A DNA stretch of 39,505 nucleotides, from the NCBI RefSeq assembly GCF_019303495.1, contig NZ_JAEVFI010000035.1, positions 1 through 39,505 on the forward strand, in the 5' to 3' direction. This DNA comes from Streptomyces sp. JJ66 (GTDB taxonomy: Bacteria; Actinomycetota; Actinomycetes; Streptomycetales; Streptomycetaceae). A program made the translations under genes and the position numbers. The notes beneath the pieces were generated by a model. That model was not told the origin of the DNA. It made no database searches and saw nothing but the letters and a program-made list of their open reading frames with translations. Position 1 is the stretch's first letter, and every line of letters starts with the position of its first letter. Positions 15,478 to 23,965 of the stretch are shown here, in pieces.

Positions 15478-16572
15478 ATGCACGTACCCGACGGGTTCTT
15501 CAACGCCCCTGTATCGGTCGGCGCGGGCGCGGTGGCCGCCGCTGCCGTCGCCGTGTCGCTGCGTGGTGCGCGGCGCGAGCTGGACGAGCGGAGGGCGCCG
15601 CTGGCCGGGCTCGTCGCCGCCTTCATCTTCGCCGTGCAGATGATCAACTTCCCGGTCGGGGCCGGGACCAGCGGCCACCTGATGGGCGGCGCGCTCGCGG
15701 CCGTACTCGTGGGGCCGTACACGGCCGTGCTCTGCCTGTCCGTGGTGCTGCTGATGCAGGCGCTGATGTTCGCCGACGGCGGGGTGACCGCGCTGGGCGT
15801 GAACATCACCTTGCTCGGCCTCGTCGCCGTCGGTGTCGCGTACCCGCTGTTCCGGCTGGTGGCGAAGGTGCTGCCGCGCCGCCGCAGTGCGGTGACGGCC
15901 GCCGCGTTCACGGCCGCCTTCGTCTCCGTCCCGGTCGCCGCCATGGTGTTCACGCTGCTCTTCGCGCTCGGCGGCACCGCGGACATCGACACCGGCACCG
16001 TCTTCGCCGCGATGACCGGCGTCCACGCGGCCATCGGCGTCGGGGAGGGCATGATCACCGCGCTCACCGTCAGCGCCGTGCTCGCCGTACGCCCTGACCT
16101 GGTGTACGGCGCGCGGGACCTGCGGGCGCCGCTGGTGCTGCGCACCCCGTCCGGGGAACAGACCGCGCAGCCGACGCCCGCCGCGCCCGGAGCGCCCGCC
16201 CGCTCCGGCGCGCGCTCCGGACGTCCGCTGTGGCTCGGCGGGCTGGCGGCCACCGTGGTGTGCGCCTGCTTCGTCAGCTTCTACGCCTCCTCCGAGCTGG
16301 ACGGGCTGGAGCGCGTGGCCACCGACCACGGCATCATCCAGCAGGCCGAGGACAGCGCCACCGCCGACGCCCCGACCGCCGACTACGGCGTCGAAGGGGT
16401 GGACAACGAGCGGCTCTCGGGCGGCCTGGCCGGGCTCCTCGGCGTCAGCGCGACGCTCGCCGTGGGCGCTGGCGTCTTCTTCCTCGCCCGCCGCAGGGGG
16501 GCGGGCGAGGAAGAGCAGCGGGACGCCGGGCGCGCGGACAGCGCCGGGCACGCCGACCGCGAGAAGGTCTGA
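15478..16572 (+). CDS. cbiM: CbiM-PDGLE (CbiMN-type) ECF transporter substrate component
   Basis: 364 residues. The mature N-terminus MHVPDGFF carries the Met-His pair that binds the metal in CbiM/NikM and dictates the start at 15478 (GGAGG upstream). About six membrane helices span residues 18-215, with the conserved FPVGAGTSGHLMGG loop. After a Pro/Ala-rich linker (about 222-245), a second part (about 247-350) has two helices flanking an extracytoplasmic segment, the PDGLE/CbiN-like module fused on. It imports Co2+ or Ni2+ with CbiQ and CbiO, encoded next with 1-nt and GTGA spacing. The Nur-like box upstream favours nickel; the sequence alone does not separate Co from Ni. Confidence 0.93.
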   Translation: MHVPDGFFNAPVSVGAGAVAAAAVAVSLRGARRELDERRAPLAGLVAAFIFAVQMINFPVGAGTSGHLMGGALAAVLVGPYTAVLCLSVVLLMQALMFADGGVTALGVNITLLGLVAVGVAYPLFRLVAKVLPRRRSAVTAAAFTAAFVSVPVAAMVFTLLFALGGTADIDTGTVFAAMTGVHAAIGVGEGMITALTVSAVLAVRPDLVYGARDLRAPLVLRTPSGEQTAQPTPAAPGAPARSGARSGRPLWLGGLAATVVCACFVSFYASSELDGLERVATDHGIIQQAEDSATADAPTADYGVEGVDNERLSGGLAGLLGVSATLAVGAGVFFLARRRGAGEEEQRDAGRADSAGHADREKV

Positions 16573-16573
16573 C

Positions 16574-17335
16574 GTGGGCGCCGGGCACGCCCACGCGCTC
16601 TACCGGCACGGGCACTCGCCCGTGCACCGGCTGCCCGCGCACTGCAAGATCGTCGCCCTGCTCGCCTTCGTGCTGGCCGTGGTCAGCACGCCGCGCGAGG
16701 CGGTGTGGGCGTTCGGCGGCTACGCGCTGCTGCTGGTCGCCGTGGCCGCGTTCGCCCGGGTCCCGGCCGGGTTCTGGCTGCGGCGCATGCTGATCGAGGT
16801 GCCCTTCGTCGCGTTCGCCGTGCTGCTGCCGTTCGTCGCCGAAGGTCCGCGGGTGCAGTGGCTGGGGCTGACGGTGAGCGAACCCGGGCTGTGGAGCGCG
16901 TGGAACATCCTCGCCAAGGGCACCCTCGGCGTCGCCGCGTCCCTCCTGCTCGCCGCCACCACCGAACTGCGCGAGCTGCTGCACGGGCTGCAACGCCTGC
17001 GGCTGCCCCCGCTGCTGGTGCAGATCGCCTCGTTCATGGTCCGCTACCTCGACGTCGTCACCGGCGAGCTGCGCCGCATGCGCGTCGCGCAGGCTTCGCG
17101 CGGCTACCAGGCGCGCGGCCCACGGCAGTGGGGCACGCTGGCCAAGACGGCCGGGGCGCTGTTCATCCGCTCCTACGAACGCGGCGAACGCGTCCACCTG
17201 GCCATGCTCAGCCGTGGCTACACCGGCACCCTGCCCGCCTTGGACGCGGGCCGGGCCCAGCCCGCCCAGTGGGCGACGGCCGCCGCACTGCCGCTCGCCG
17301 CGCTGGCGGTATGCCTGATGGGATGGACCCTGTGA
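16574..17335 (+). CDS. cbiQ: CbiQ-type ECF transmembrane component
   Basis: 253 residues with four to five membrane helices (about 25-60, 75-95, 110-130 and 232-252) and two cytoplasmic coupling segments. The second coupling segment carries the family-type Ala-Arg-Gly signature (QASRGYQARG near 175, then LSRGYTG near 215) that contacts the ATPase. It couples ATP hydrolysis by CbiO to metal release by CbiM. The GTG start lies 1 nt after the cbiM stop, and its own stop overlaps the cbiO GTG. Confidence 0.93.
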   Translation: MGAGHAHALYRHGHSPVHRLPAHCKIVALLAFVLAVVSTPREAVWAFGGYALLLVAVAAFARVPAGFWLRRMLIEVPFVAFAVLLPFVAEGPRVQWLGLTVSEPGLWSAWNILAKGTLGVAASLLLAATTELRELLHGLQRLRLPPLLVQIASFMVRYLDVVTGELRRMRVAQASRGYQARGPRQWGTLAKTAGALFIRSYERGERVHLAMLSRGYTGTLPALDAGRAQPAQWATAAALPLAALAVCLMGWTL

Positions 17336-18105
17336 CACCCTCCGCCGAGCCGCTCCCGCCCTCCCTGGAAGTCTCCGGGCTCGCCTACGCCTACCCCGAC
17401 GGCCACCAGGCCCTGTTCGGTGTCGATCTCACCATCGGGCGCGGCGAACGCGTGGCCCTGCTCGGCCCGAACGGCGCCGGGAAGACGACGCTCGCCTTGC
17501 ACCTGAACGGCATCCTCACCGCCGGAGCCGGACACGTGCGCGTCGGCGGACTGCCCGTCGAGCGGGCGCACCTGGCCGAGATTCGGCGCCGCGTCGGCAT
17601 CGTCTTCCAGGACCCGGACGACCAGCTGTTCATGCCCACCGTGCGCGAGGACGTCGCCTTCGGCCCGGCCGCCGCCGGGCTGCGCGGCGCGGAACTCGAC
17701 GCGCGCGTGCACGAGGCACTGACCACCGTCGGCATGGCCGACGCCGCCGACCGGCCGCCACATCACCTCTCCTTCGGCCAGCGCCGCCGCGTCGCGGTGG
17801 CCACGGTGCTGGCCATGCGCCCGGAGATCCTGGTACTGGACGAGCCGTCCTCCAACCTTGACCCGGCAGCCCGCCGCGAGTTGGCCGACCTGCTGCGCTC
17901 GCTGGATCTCACCGTGCTCATGGTCACCCACGACCTGCCCTACGCGCTGGAGCTGTGCCCGCGCTCGGTGGTGCTCAGCGACGGCGTCATCGCCGCCGAC
18001 GGGCCCACCCCGAAGCTGCTGTGCGACGCGGACCTGCTGCACGCCCACCGGCTGGAACTCCCCTTCGGGTTCGACCCCGGCGCGGTGGAGCTTCCGGGCG
18101 CGTAG
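17332..18105 (+). CDS. cbiO: CbiO-type ABC ATPase of the cobalt/nickel ECF transporter
   Basis: 257 residues. Walker A GPNGAGKTT is at about 47-55, the Q-loop is FQDPDDQLF (typical of ECF ATPases), the signature is modified to LSFGQRRRVA, Walker B is ILVLDEPSSNLD, and the H-loop is VTHD. All ATPase elements are complete; the signature Phe in place of Gly is common in the CbiO group. A GTG that overlaps the cbiQ stop is used as start, with GGGATGGA before it; in-frame ATGs at 17311 and 17323 are alternatives. Only one ATPase gene is present, so it should work as a homodimer. Confidence 0.94.
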   Translation: MTPSAEPLPPSLEVSGLAYAYPDGHQALFGVDLTIGRGERVALLGPNGAGKTTLALHLNGILTAGAGHVRVGGLPVERAHLAEIRRRVGIVFQDPDDQLFMPTVREDVAFGPAAAGLRGAELDARVHEALTTVGMADAADRPPHHLSFGQRRRVAVATVLAMRPEILVLDEPSSNLDPAARRELADLLRSLDLTVLMVTHDLPYALELCPRSVVLSDGVIAADGPTPKLLCDADLLHAHRLELPFGFDPGAVELPGA

Positions 18106-18236
18106 GACCATGGAGGGGGCCGTTCGTCCGGCCACAGCTCCGTGGGGCCGTGGCACACGCGCGCACCCCCTGACCCCCGGCCCGTTCGGCGCCCGCCGAC
18201 CGCCGCACGTACACAGAGCACAGGAGCAGCAGCACA

Positions 18237-19457
18237 GTGACCGCAGGGACCGACGTCCAGGGCACGGTGGCCGCCGGGTACGAACCGGTCCTGCACGCCT
18301 TCGAGCGCGGCTTCGCCGCACGCGGTGACGTCGGCGCCGCCGTCACCGTCTACCGGGACGGCGTGCCCGTGGTGGACCTGTGGGGCGGCCGCGCCGAGGC
18401 CGACGACGCCGGGGTGGGCGCCGCCGGGGCGGGCGCCGCCGAAACCAGCGTCCGCCCCTGGACGGCCGGGACCGCGCAGCTGGTGCGCTCGGCCACCAAG
18501 GGACCGGCCGCCGCCGTGCTCCACCTGCTCCACCAGCGCGGCCTCATCGACCTGGACGCGCCCGTAGGCACCTACTGGCCCGAGTTCAAGGCCGAGGGCA
18601 AGGAGTGCGTCCTGGTGCGGCACCTGCTCGCCCACCGCGCGGGCCTCCCCGCGCTGGACACCCCGCTGACGCCCGAACAGGCGCGCGACGGCGAGAGCGG
18701 CCCGCGCGCGCTCGCCGCGCAGCCACCGGCGTGGGAGCCAGGCACCGCCCACGGCTACCACCCGCACACCTACGGCTGGCTGCTCGGCGAGGTCGTCGCC
18801 CGCGCCACCGGGCGCACGCTCGGCCAGTGGTTCGCCGACGAGATCGCCACGCCGCTGGGGCTGGACCTGTGGATCGGCCTGCCCGACGCCGCCCGGGCCC
18901 GCGTCGGCCGCATCGCCACCCGGGAGGCGCCCGCCCCGCCCGCGTCCGCCGGATTGCGGGTGCGCACCAAACCGGAGGTTGCCGCCGCCTACGCCGACCC
19001 CGCCGCGCTCACCCGGCGCGCGTTCGGCGTCATCGCGCCCTACCCGGACGAGAACGACCCCGCGTACCACGCCGCCGAGCACCCCGGCTCCGGCGGCATC
19101 GCCACCGCCCACGCGCTGGCCCGTTTCTACGCCGCGCTCATCGGCCGCGTGGACGGGGTGCGCCTGTACGTCCCGGCGACGCTCGCGCTCGCCCGCAGCG
19201 AGGAATCGGCGGGTCCCGACCGGGTGTTGATCGTGCGCACCCGCTTCGGCTCCGGCTATATGCTGCACGGCCCGGCCGCGCCGCTGCTCGGGCCGTCCTC
19301 CTTCGGCCACCCCGGCCGTGGCGGGCCGCTGGGCTTCGCCGACCCGGAGGCGGGCATCGCGTTCGGCTACACGACGAACACCATGCACGCCTCCGTCACC
19401 TCCGACCCCCGCCCCCAGGCCCTGATCCGCGCCCTGCGCTCCTGCCTGAACGGCTGA
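18237..19457 (+). CDS. EstB-type serine hydrolase (beta-lactamase fold)
   Basis: 406 residues of the class C beta-lactamase/esterase EstB family. The SxxK motif is SATK (Ser85, Lys88), followed by the helical region DLDAPVGTYWPEF and LLAHRAGLP. The second motif is in HGYHPHTYGW, and a C-terminal FGHPGRGG segment replaces KTG. Members are usually esterases with little beta-lactamase activity. No signal peptide is visible, so it is probably cytoplasmic. GTG start with CAGGAG upstream. It faces a real class A beta-lactamase gene across 33 bp; the pairing may be coincidence. Confidence 0.88.
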   Translation: MTAGTDVQGTVAAGYEPVLHAFERGFAARGDVGAAVTVYRDGVPVVDLWGGRAEADDAGVGAAGAGAAETSVRPWTAGTAQLVRSATKGPAAAVLHLLHQRGLIDLDAPVGTYWPEFKAEGKECVLVRHLLAHRAGLPALDTPLTPEQARDGESGPRALAAQPPAWEPGTAHGYHPHTYGWLLGEVVARATGRTLGQWFADEIATPLGLDLWIGLPDAARARVGRIATREAPAPPASAGLRVRTKPEVAAAYADPAALTRRAFGVIAPYPDENDPAYHAAEHPGSGGIATAHALARFYAALIGRVDGVRLYVPATLALARSEESAGPDRVLIVRTRFGSGYMLHGPAAPLLGPSSFGHPGRGGPLGFADPEAGIAFGYTTNTMHASVTSDPRPQALIRALRSCLNG

Positions 19458-19490
19458 GGCACGCGGGCGGACCCGGCGAGGGCGGGCGGG

Positions 19491-20432
19491 TCAGCTCGCG
19501 CCCAGGCCCCGCACGGCCACGCTGGCGGCCTCGGCGACGAGGGCGTCCCGCCGCTCGGCGTCCTGGGTGTCGCGGCTGGACAGCACCGCGATGACGATCG
19601 GGTCGCCGCCGTCGTCCGGCCACACCACGGCGATGTCGTTGCGGCCCCCGTAGCCCGGGCTGCCGCTCTTGTCGGCGACCCGCCACCCCTGCGGGACCCC
19701 GGCCTTGACCAGGTTTCTGCCGGTGGTGTTGGTCTCCATCCACTGCCGCAACAGCCGCCGCTCGTCGCGCTCCAGGGCGTCGCCGAGCAGGAAGGTGCGC
19801 AGGCTCCCGGCCATGGCGCGGGGCGTACTCGTGTCGCGGATATCGCCCGGCTTGGCCTCGTTGAGGTCCGTCTCGTAGCGGTCCATCTCGATGACGTCGT
19901 CCCCGAGGTCCCGCAGGACCGCCTCCAGGCCGTCGGGGCCGCCCAGCGCGTCCAGCAGCAGGTTCGCGGCGGTGTTGTCGCTGTACCACAGCGTGGCGGC
20001 GCACAGGTCGCGCAGGCTCATACCCGTCTCGGTGAAGTTCTCCGTCACCGGTGAGTAGTCCACCAGGTCCTCGCGGGTGTAGCTGACCTGCTCGTCGATG
20101 CCGGTGAGCCCGTACTCGCGCAGCACGGCACCGGCCGCCAGCGCCTTGAACGTGGAAGCGTAGGCGAACCGTTCATCTGGCCGGAAAGCGACGCTCTGCC
20201 CGGTGCCGGTATCCACGGCGTAGACGCCGAGCCGGGCGTCGAACTCCTTCTCCAGCGCCCGGAACGCCCGGGCGGTGGACGTGCGGGAGTCGGCGTCCGG
20301 CGCGGGGCTGGAGCTGGCGGGCGCGGTGCCGGAGGCGGGCGCGGTGCCGGAGCCGCACGCCGGGACCAGGGCGAGCGCGAGCAGGCCAGCCCCACAGGCG
20401 GCGCCACGGCGCAGACGGGACAGAGGTTTCAT
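19491..20432 (-). CDS. class A beta-lactamase lipoprotein
   Basis: 313 residues. A signal peptide with lipobox LVPAC (Cys26) implies a membrane-anchored lipoprotein on the outer face of the membrane, followed by a Ser/Pro/Ala linker (27-50). Catalytic elements are complete: STFK (Ser93, Lys96), SDN (151-153), ExxLN (Glu187 to Asn191) and KSG (255-257, the Ser form of KTG). It hydrolyses penicillin-type beta-lactams. No ribosome binding site precedes the ATG. A TACGTT -10-like hexamer ends 6 nt before it, so a leaderless transcript is likely. No blaR or other sensor gene is adjacent. Confidence 0.93.
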   Translation of the reverse strand: MKPLSRLRRGAACGAGLLALALVPACGSGTAPASGTAPASSSPAPDADSRTSTARAFRALEKEFDARLGVYAVDTGTGQSVAFRPDERFAYASTFKALAAGAVLREYGLTGIDEQVSYTREDLVDYSPVTENFTETGMSLRDLCAATLWYSDNTAANLLLDALGGPDGLEAVLRDLGDDVIEMDRYETDLNEAKPGDIRDTSTPRAMAGSLRTFLLGDALERDERRLLRQWMETNTTGRNLVKAGVPQGWRVADKSGSPGYGGRNDIAVVWPDDGGDPIVIAVLSSRDTQDAERRDALVAEAASVAVRGLGAS

Positions 20433-20525
20433 GCGTCGAACGTAACCGCGTGGCGGGTGCGTCGCCCTGAAACCGGCACGTTCCGGCCACGTGTTCTCCC
20501 GCGACATCGGTCGGACGATCCCCGG

Positions 20526-20571
20526 AGCGGGCCAGCGGGCCAGCGGGCCAGCGGGCCAGCGGGCCAGCGGG
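20526..20571. repeat. 8-bp tandem repeat (AGCGGGCC, about 5.75 copies)
   Basis: Uninterrupted AGCGGGCC units start at 20526, 20534, 20542, 20550, 20558 and 20566. It lies in the 187-bp gap between the stop of ispE and the start of the beta-lactamase gene, both on the minus strand, and about 90-140 bp upstream of that start. The copy number is likely to vary between strains by slippage. Confidence 0.9.
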
Positions 20572-20619
20572 CGGCGACGACCGCGCCGGGCGGGACAGCG
20601 CGAACCGCCCGGTACCGCC

Positions 20620-21507
20620 CTACCGCCGCACCTCGGGCAGCGCGGGCGAGGTGGCGACGCGGGCGGTGCGGCAGGTGCCGGAGGCGGTGAGGGCGGCGGC
20701 CACCCGGTGCGCGGCGCCCGCGTCGGCCGCGAGGAAGGCGCAGGTGGGACCGGAGCCGGAGACCAGCGCGGCGAGCGCACCCGAGGCGGTGCCGCAGGCG
20801 AGGGTGTCGGCGAGCGTGGGCCGCAGGGAGAGCGCGGCGGGCTGGAGGTCGTTGACGAGGGTGGGCGCGAGCGCGTGCGGGTCGCCGGAGCGCAGGGCGT
20901 CCAGGAGCGCGGGGGAGGGGGCGGGCGGCGGAGCGTCGGGCCGCAGCCGGTCGAAGGCGCGGTAGACGGCCGGGGTGGACAGTCCGCCGTCGGCCACCGC
21001 GAACACCCAGTAAAAGGTGCCGCCCACCTTCACCCCGGTCAGCCGCTCCCCCCGGCCCTCACCCAGCGCAGCCCCGCCGACCAGGGCGAACGGCACGTCG
21101 GAGCCCAGTTCGGCGCCCAGCGCGAGCAGCACCTCGCGCGGGGTGCGGGTGTCCCACAGCGCGTCGCAGGCCAGCAGGGCGGCGGCGGCGTCGGCGCTGC
21201 CGCCCGCCATGCCGCCCGCGACCGGGATGTCCTTGGCGATGTGCAGCGCGACGGCGGGCTGGACGCCGTGGTGGGCGGCGAGCAGGCGGGCGGCGCGGGC
21301 GGCGAGGTTGCTGTCGTCCAGCGGCACGTGTGCGGCGTCGGGGCCGGTGCAGGTCAGGCGCGGGGACGCGGCCGGGGTGGCGGTCACCTCGTCGTACAGG
21401 CCGACGGCGAGGAAGACGTTGGCGAGGTCGTGGAAGCCGTCGGGCCGGGGCGGGCCGACCGCCAGCTGCACGTTGACCTTCGCCGGTACCCGGACGGTGA
21501 CGCTCAC
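20620..21507 (-). CDS. ispE: 4-diphosphocytidyl-2-C-methyl-D-erythritol kinase
   Basis: 295 residues, GHMP kinase. An N-terminal PAKVNVQLAVG segment is followed by the ATP-binding loop PVAGGMAGGSADAAAALL (about 95-112), the GxxxGxGxGxxPTCAFL-like C-terminal motif (SGSGPTCAFLA) and the catalytic Asp near it. The enzyme phosphorylates the 2-OH of CDP-methylerythritol in the MEP isoprenoid pathway in the cytoplasm. GTG start overlapping the rsmA stop (GTGA), so translation is coupled in the tatD-rsmA-ispE order. Confidence 0.95.
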   Translation of the reverse strand: MSVTVRVPAKVNVQLAVGPPRPDGFHDLANVFLAVGLYDEVTATPAASPRLTCTGPDAAHVPLDDSNLAARAARLLAAHHGVQPAVALHIAKDIPVAGGMAGGSADAAAALLACDALWDTRTPREVLLALGAELGSDVPFALVGGAALGEGRGERLTGVKVGGTFYWVFAVADGGLSTPAVYRAFDRLRPDAPPPAPSPALLDALRSGDPHALAPTLVNDLQPAALSLRPTLADTLACGTASGALAALVSGSGPTCAFLAADAGAAHRVAAALTASGTCRTARVATSPALPEVRR

Positions 21508-22442
21508 GCCGGTCCTTTCCCCGCGCTGTCAGCTCCTGCCCGGCCCCCGGGGACGGCGTGTTCCGCGATCGCGGCGAAGTCCTCGACGGTCAGCGACTCG
21601 CCGCGCGCCTGCGGCGAGACGCCCGCGGCGCGCAGCGCGGCCTCGGCGGCGGCCGGGGAGCCCGCCCAGCCGCTCAGCGCGGCGCGCAGCGTCTTGCGGC
21701 GCTGCGCGAACGCCGCGTCCACGACGGCGAACACCTCCTCGCGTGAGGCGCGCGTGCGGGGCGGCTCGCGGCGCACGAGGGAGACGAGACCGGAGTCCAC
21801 GTTCGGCGCGGGCCAGAAGACGTGGCGCCCGATGGCCCCGGCGCGGCGGACGTCGGCGTACCAGGCGGCCTTGACCGACGGCACCCCGTACACCTTCGAC
21901 CCGGGCGGCGCGGCCAGCCGGTCGGCCACCTCGGACTGCACCATCACCAGCGTGCGCTCGATGCCGGGGAACGTGGCGAGCAGGTGCAGCAGCACCGGCA
22001 CGGCGACGTTGTACGGCAGGTTCGCCACCAGCGCCGTCGGCCCAGGGCCGGGCAGTTCGGTGACGCGCAGGGCGTCGGCGTGGACGAGGGCGAAGCGTGC
22101 GGCGGCCCCGGGCAGGCGCGCGGCCACGGTGGCGGGCAGCGCGGCGGCCAGGACGTCGTCGATCTCCACCGCCGTGACGTGCCGCGCGGTCTGGAGCAGC
22201 GCGAGGGTGAGCGAGCCGAGCCCGGGGCCGATCTCGACCACCACGTCGTCCGGGCGCACCCGCGCGGTCCGCACGATGCGGCGCACGGTGTTGGCGTCGA
22301 TGACGAAGTTCTGCCCGCGCTGTTTGGCCGGGCGCACGCCCAGCGTGGCCGCCAGCTCCCGGACGTCGGCGGGGCCGAGCAGCGCGCCCACCGCCTCGGG
22401 CGCGGCGGGCGGTTCGGCGGACGGGTCGGGGGCGGTGCTCAC
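21504..22442 (-). CDS. rsmA: 16S rRNA (A1518/A1519) dimethyltransferase RsmA/KsgA
   Basis: 312 residues. GQNFVID precedes the SAM-binding motif EIGPGLGSLT; the acidic motif AVEID, the HADAL motif and the catalytic NLPY (in VANLPYNV) follow in order, with the C-terminal KTLRAAL and helical domain. It dimethylates two adenines of the 16S rRNA 3' hairpin in ribosome assembly. The start is a GTG that overlaps the stop of tatD; the N-terminal 25 residues (Pro/Ala-rich) are longer than in E. coli but usual for actinobacteria. No Rpf-like secreted-protein gene lies between tatD and rsmA, as is seen in some relatives. Confidence 0.95.
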   Translation of the reverse strand: MSTAPDPSAEPPAAPEAVGALLGPADVRELAATLGVRPAKQRGQNFVIDANTVRRIVRTARVRPDDVVVEIGPGLGSLTLALLQTARHVTAVEIDDVLAAALPATVAARLPGAAARFALVHADALRVTELPGPGPTALVANLPYNVAVPVLLHLLATFPGIERTLVMVQSEVADRLAAPPGSKVYGVPSVKAAWYADVRRAGAIGRHVFWPAPNVDSGLVSLVRREPPRTRASREEVFAVVDAAFAQRRKTLRAALSGWAGSPAAAEAALRAAGVSPQARGESLTVEDFAAIAEHAVPGGRAGADSAGKGPA

Positions 22443-23317
22443 CGGGGCAGTGTACGGGGGCTCAGGTGGCCGGGCTCCGGGTACCCGAAGGCGCGGGCGG
22501 TGTTCCGCGCGACGTGCTCGGCCAGCGTGTCCACCGCCATCCCCTTCACCTCGGCCATCGCCCGCAGCGTGACCGGGATCAGGTACGGCGCGTTCGCACG
22601 GCCCCGGTAGGGCGCGGGCGTAAGGAACGGCGCGTCGGTCTCCACCAGCACCAGTTCCGGCGGCGCCACGGCCAGCGCGTCCCGCAGCGGCTGCGCGTTC
22701 TTGAACGTGACGTTCCCGGCGAACGACATGAAGTAGCCCTTGGCCGCGCACTCCCTGGCCATCTCGGCGTCTCCGGAGAAGCAGTGGAAGACGGTGCGCT
22801 CGGGGGCGCCCTCCTCGTCCAGCAGGCGCAGTACGTCCGCGTGCGCCTCCCGGTCATGGATGACCAGCGCCTTGTCCAGCTCCTTCGCCAGCGCGATGTG
22901 GCGGCGGAACGAGCGCTGCTGGGCGGCGACGCCCTCCGGGCCGGTGCGGAAGTAGTCGAGCCCGGTCTCGCCCACGGCCAGCACCTGCGGCAGTTTCGCC
23001 AGCTCCGCGATGCCCGCGAGCGCCGCGTCGAGTGCGTCCTCGCCCTCCTCCAGGGCCAGCCGGGGTGCCTCGTTCGGGTGCAGCGCCACGGCCGCCCACA
23101 CGCCCGGCTGCTCGGCGGCGACCTCGGCGGCCCAGCGGGCGCGCGGGAGGTCACAGCCGATCTGGATCAGCGGGGTGACGCCGGCCTCGGCGGCCCGGGC
23201 CACCGCCTCGGCGACGGTGGCGTCCTGCATGTCGAGGTGGGTGTGGGAGTCGGCCACCGGCGTGGTGAGCGGCTCGGGCAGCGGCGGCGGGGTCCGGTCC
23301 GGCGATGAGCTGGGCAT
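22439..23317 (-). CDS. tatD: TatD-family metal-dependent hydrolase/DNase
   Basis: 292 residues, complete set of metal ligands: HTH pair in SHTHLDM (about 24-28), Glu in VGETGLDYF, His in VIHDREA, His in FHCFSGD and Asp in ETDAPFLTP. The C-terminus has the usual VARNTARAFGYP. TatD proteins are divalent-metal 3'-5' exonucleases linked to DNA repair and quality control. The first 20 residues are Pro-rich and variable. Its stop overlaps the rsmA start, which makes it the first gene of the coupled set. Confidence 0.94.
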   Translation of the reverse strand: MPSSSPDRTPPPLPEPLTTPVADSHTHLDMQDATVAEAVARAAEAGVTPLIQIGCDLPRARWAAEVAAEQPGVWAAVALHPNEAPRLALEEGEDALDAALAGIAELAKLPQVLAVGETGLDYFRTGPEGVAAQQRSFRRHIALAKELDKALVIHDREAHADVLRLLDEEGAPERTVFHCFSGDAEMARECAAKGYFMSFAGNVTFKNAQPLRDALAVAPPELVLVETDAPFLTPAPYRGRANAPYLIPVTLRAMAEVKGMAVDTLAEHVARNTARAFGYPEPGHLSPRTLPR

Positions 23318-23348
23318 GCGCCGATCCTAGGACGCGCCGCCGACGCCC

Positions 23349-23410
23349 AGCCCGGGGGACGTCCGCCGGGCTGAGGCCGGGACGTCCGCCGCCGTTCACG
23401 GGGGACGTTA
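23349..23410. promoter_or_regulatory. hairpin and 23-bp spaced GGACGT repeats ahead of tatD
   Basis: AGCCCGG (23349-23355) and CCGGGCT (23366-23372) form a hairpin that could end transcription of the minus-strand gene at 23422. GGACGTCC occurs at 23357 and 23380, and a third GGACGT at 23403, with an exact 23-bp step, about two helical turns. They lie upstream of the tatD start, so a regulator site is possible; none is assigned. Confidence 0.4.
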
Positions 23411-23421
23411 ACCGGCGCGGC

Positions 23422-23721
23422 TCAGGTGCGCAGCGGGGGCCAGCCCAGGCCCACGGCGGACCGCACGCTGGACGCGCTGCCCGCCCGCACGATGCGCACG
23501 TTGTGGTCGTCGCACTGGAAACAGGTCAAGCGGTTCAGCGGCGAGGGCACCCGGCGCCCGTCGGCGAAGTACAGGAAGAACGGGCGGTTGTCACTGTCAA
23601 GGTGGTGCTCGATGTCGTACGTCTGCTCCCAGGCGTGCCCGCATTCCAGACAGGCGAACGCGTACGACTCCCGCACCGCGCGCAGCGGCTCGCTCCCGGA
23701 TGTACCCCTGAAGTCCGTCAT
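23422..23721 (-). CDS. small zinc-ribbon protein (hypothetical)
   Basis: 99 residues. Two Cys pairs, CLEC (about 24-27) and CFQC (about 66-69), fit a zinc ribbon; between them lies an aromatic acidic segment (YDIEHHLDSDNRPFFLYFADG). I do not recognise a named family; similar small proteins occur in streptomycetes without known function. The start ATG has AAAGGAG 6-7 nt upstream, which is close to ideal. It precedes tatD on the same strand with a hairpin between, so it is probably a separate transcription unit. Confidence 0.75.
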   Translation of the reverse strand: MTDFRGTSGSEPLRAVRESYAFACLECGHAWEQTYDIEHHLDSDNRPFFLYFADGRRVPSPLNRLTCFQCDDHNVRIVRAGSASSVRSAVGLGWPPLRT

Positions 23722-23965
23722 GGCAGCTCCTTTCGCTACCCAGTGGACGCCTCCCCGGCCCGGAGTGCAGCAGCCCTTTCCCTTTCCTGGACGGATCGCG
23801 GCCGAAACTTTCCCCGCGCTGGAGGAAAGAGGGGAGACGAGCGCCGCGTGCGCCGCCGTGGTTTTACCTTCGAGAGTAACCCTTTACCCGGTGGTACGAC
23901 GCTCGGGAGCGGACCTTTACCTTCCCGAAACCACTGCGCTGACCAGCACGTTTACCCCCGCCCGC
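23722..23965. other. intergenic stretch with four TTTACC repeats
   Basis: 244 bp between the start of the zinc-ribbon gene and the end of rsmI (both minus). TTTACC occurs at 23863, 23883, 23916 and 23951 on the plus strand, in an otherwise GC-rich setting. Read on the minus strand these are GGTAAA. No hairpin or gene was seen; it probably holds the promoter of the zinc-ribbon gene. Confidence 0.5.

Noticed and set aside
19491..20432. KSG instead of KTG in the beta-lactamase as a sign of inactivation
   Set aside because: Lys-Ser-Gly is a known functional variant in class A enzymes; all other motifs are intact.
18237..20432. EstB-like gene and beta-lactamase as a joint resistance locus
   Set aside because: They are convergent, have separate promoters, and the EstB type is usually an esterase; adjacency alone is weak evidence.
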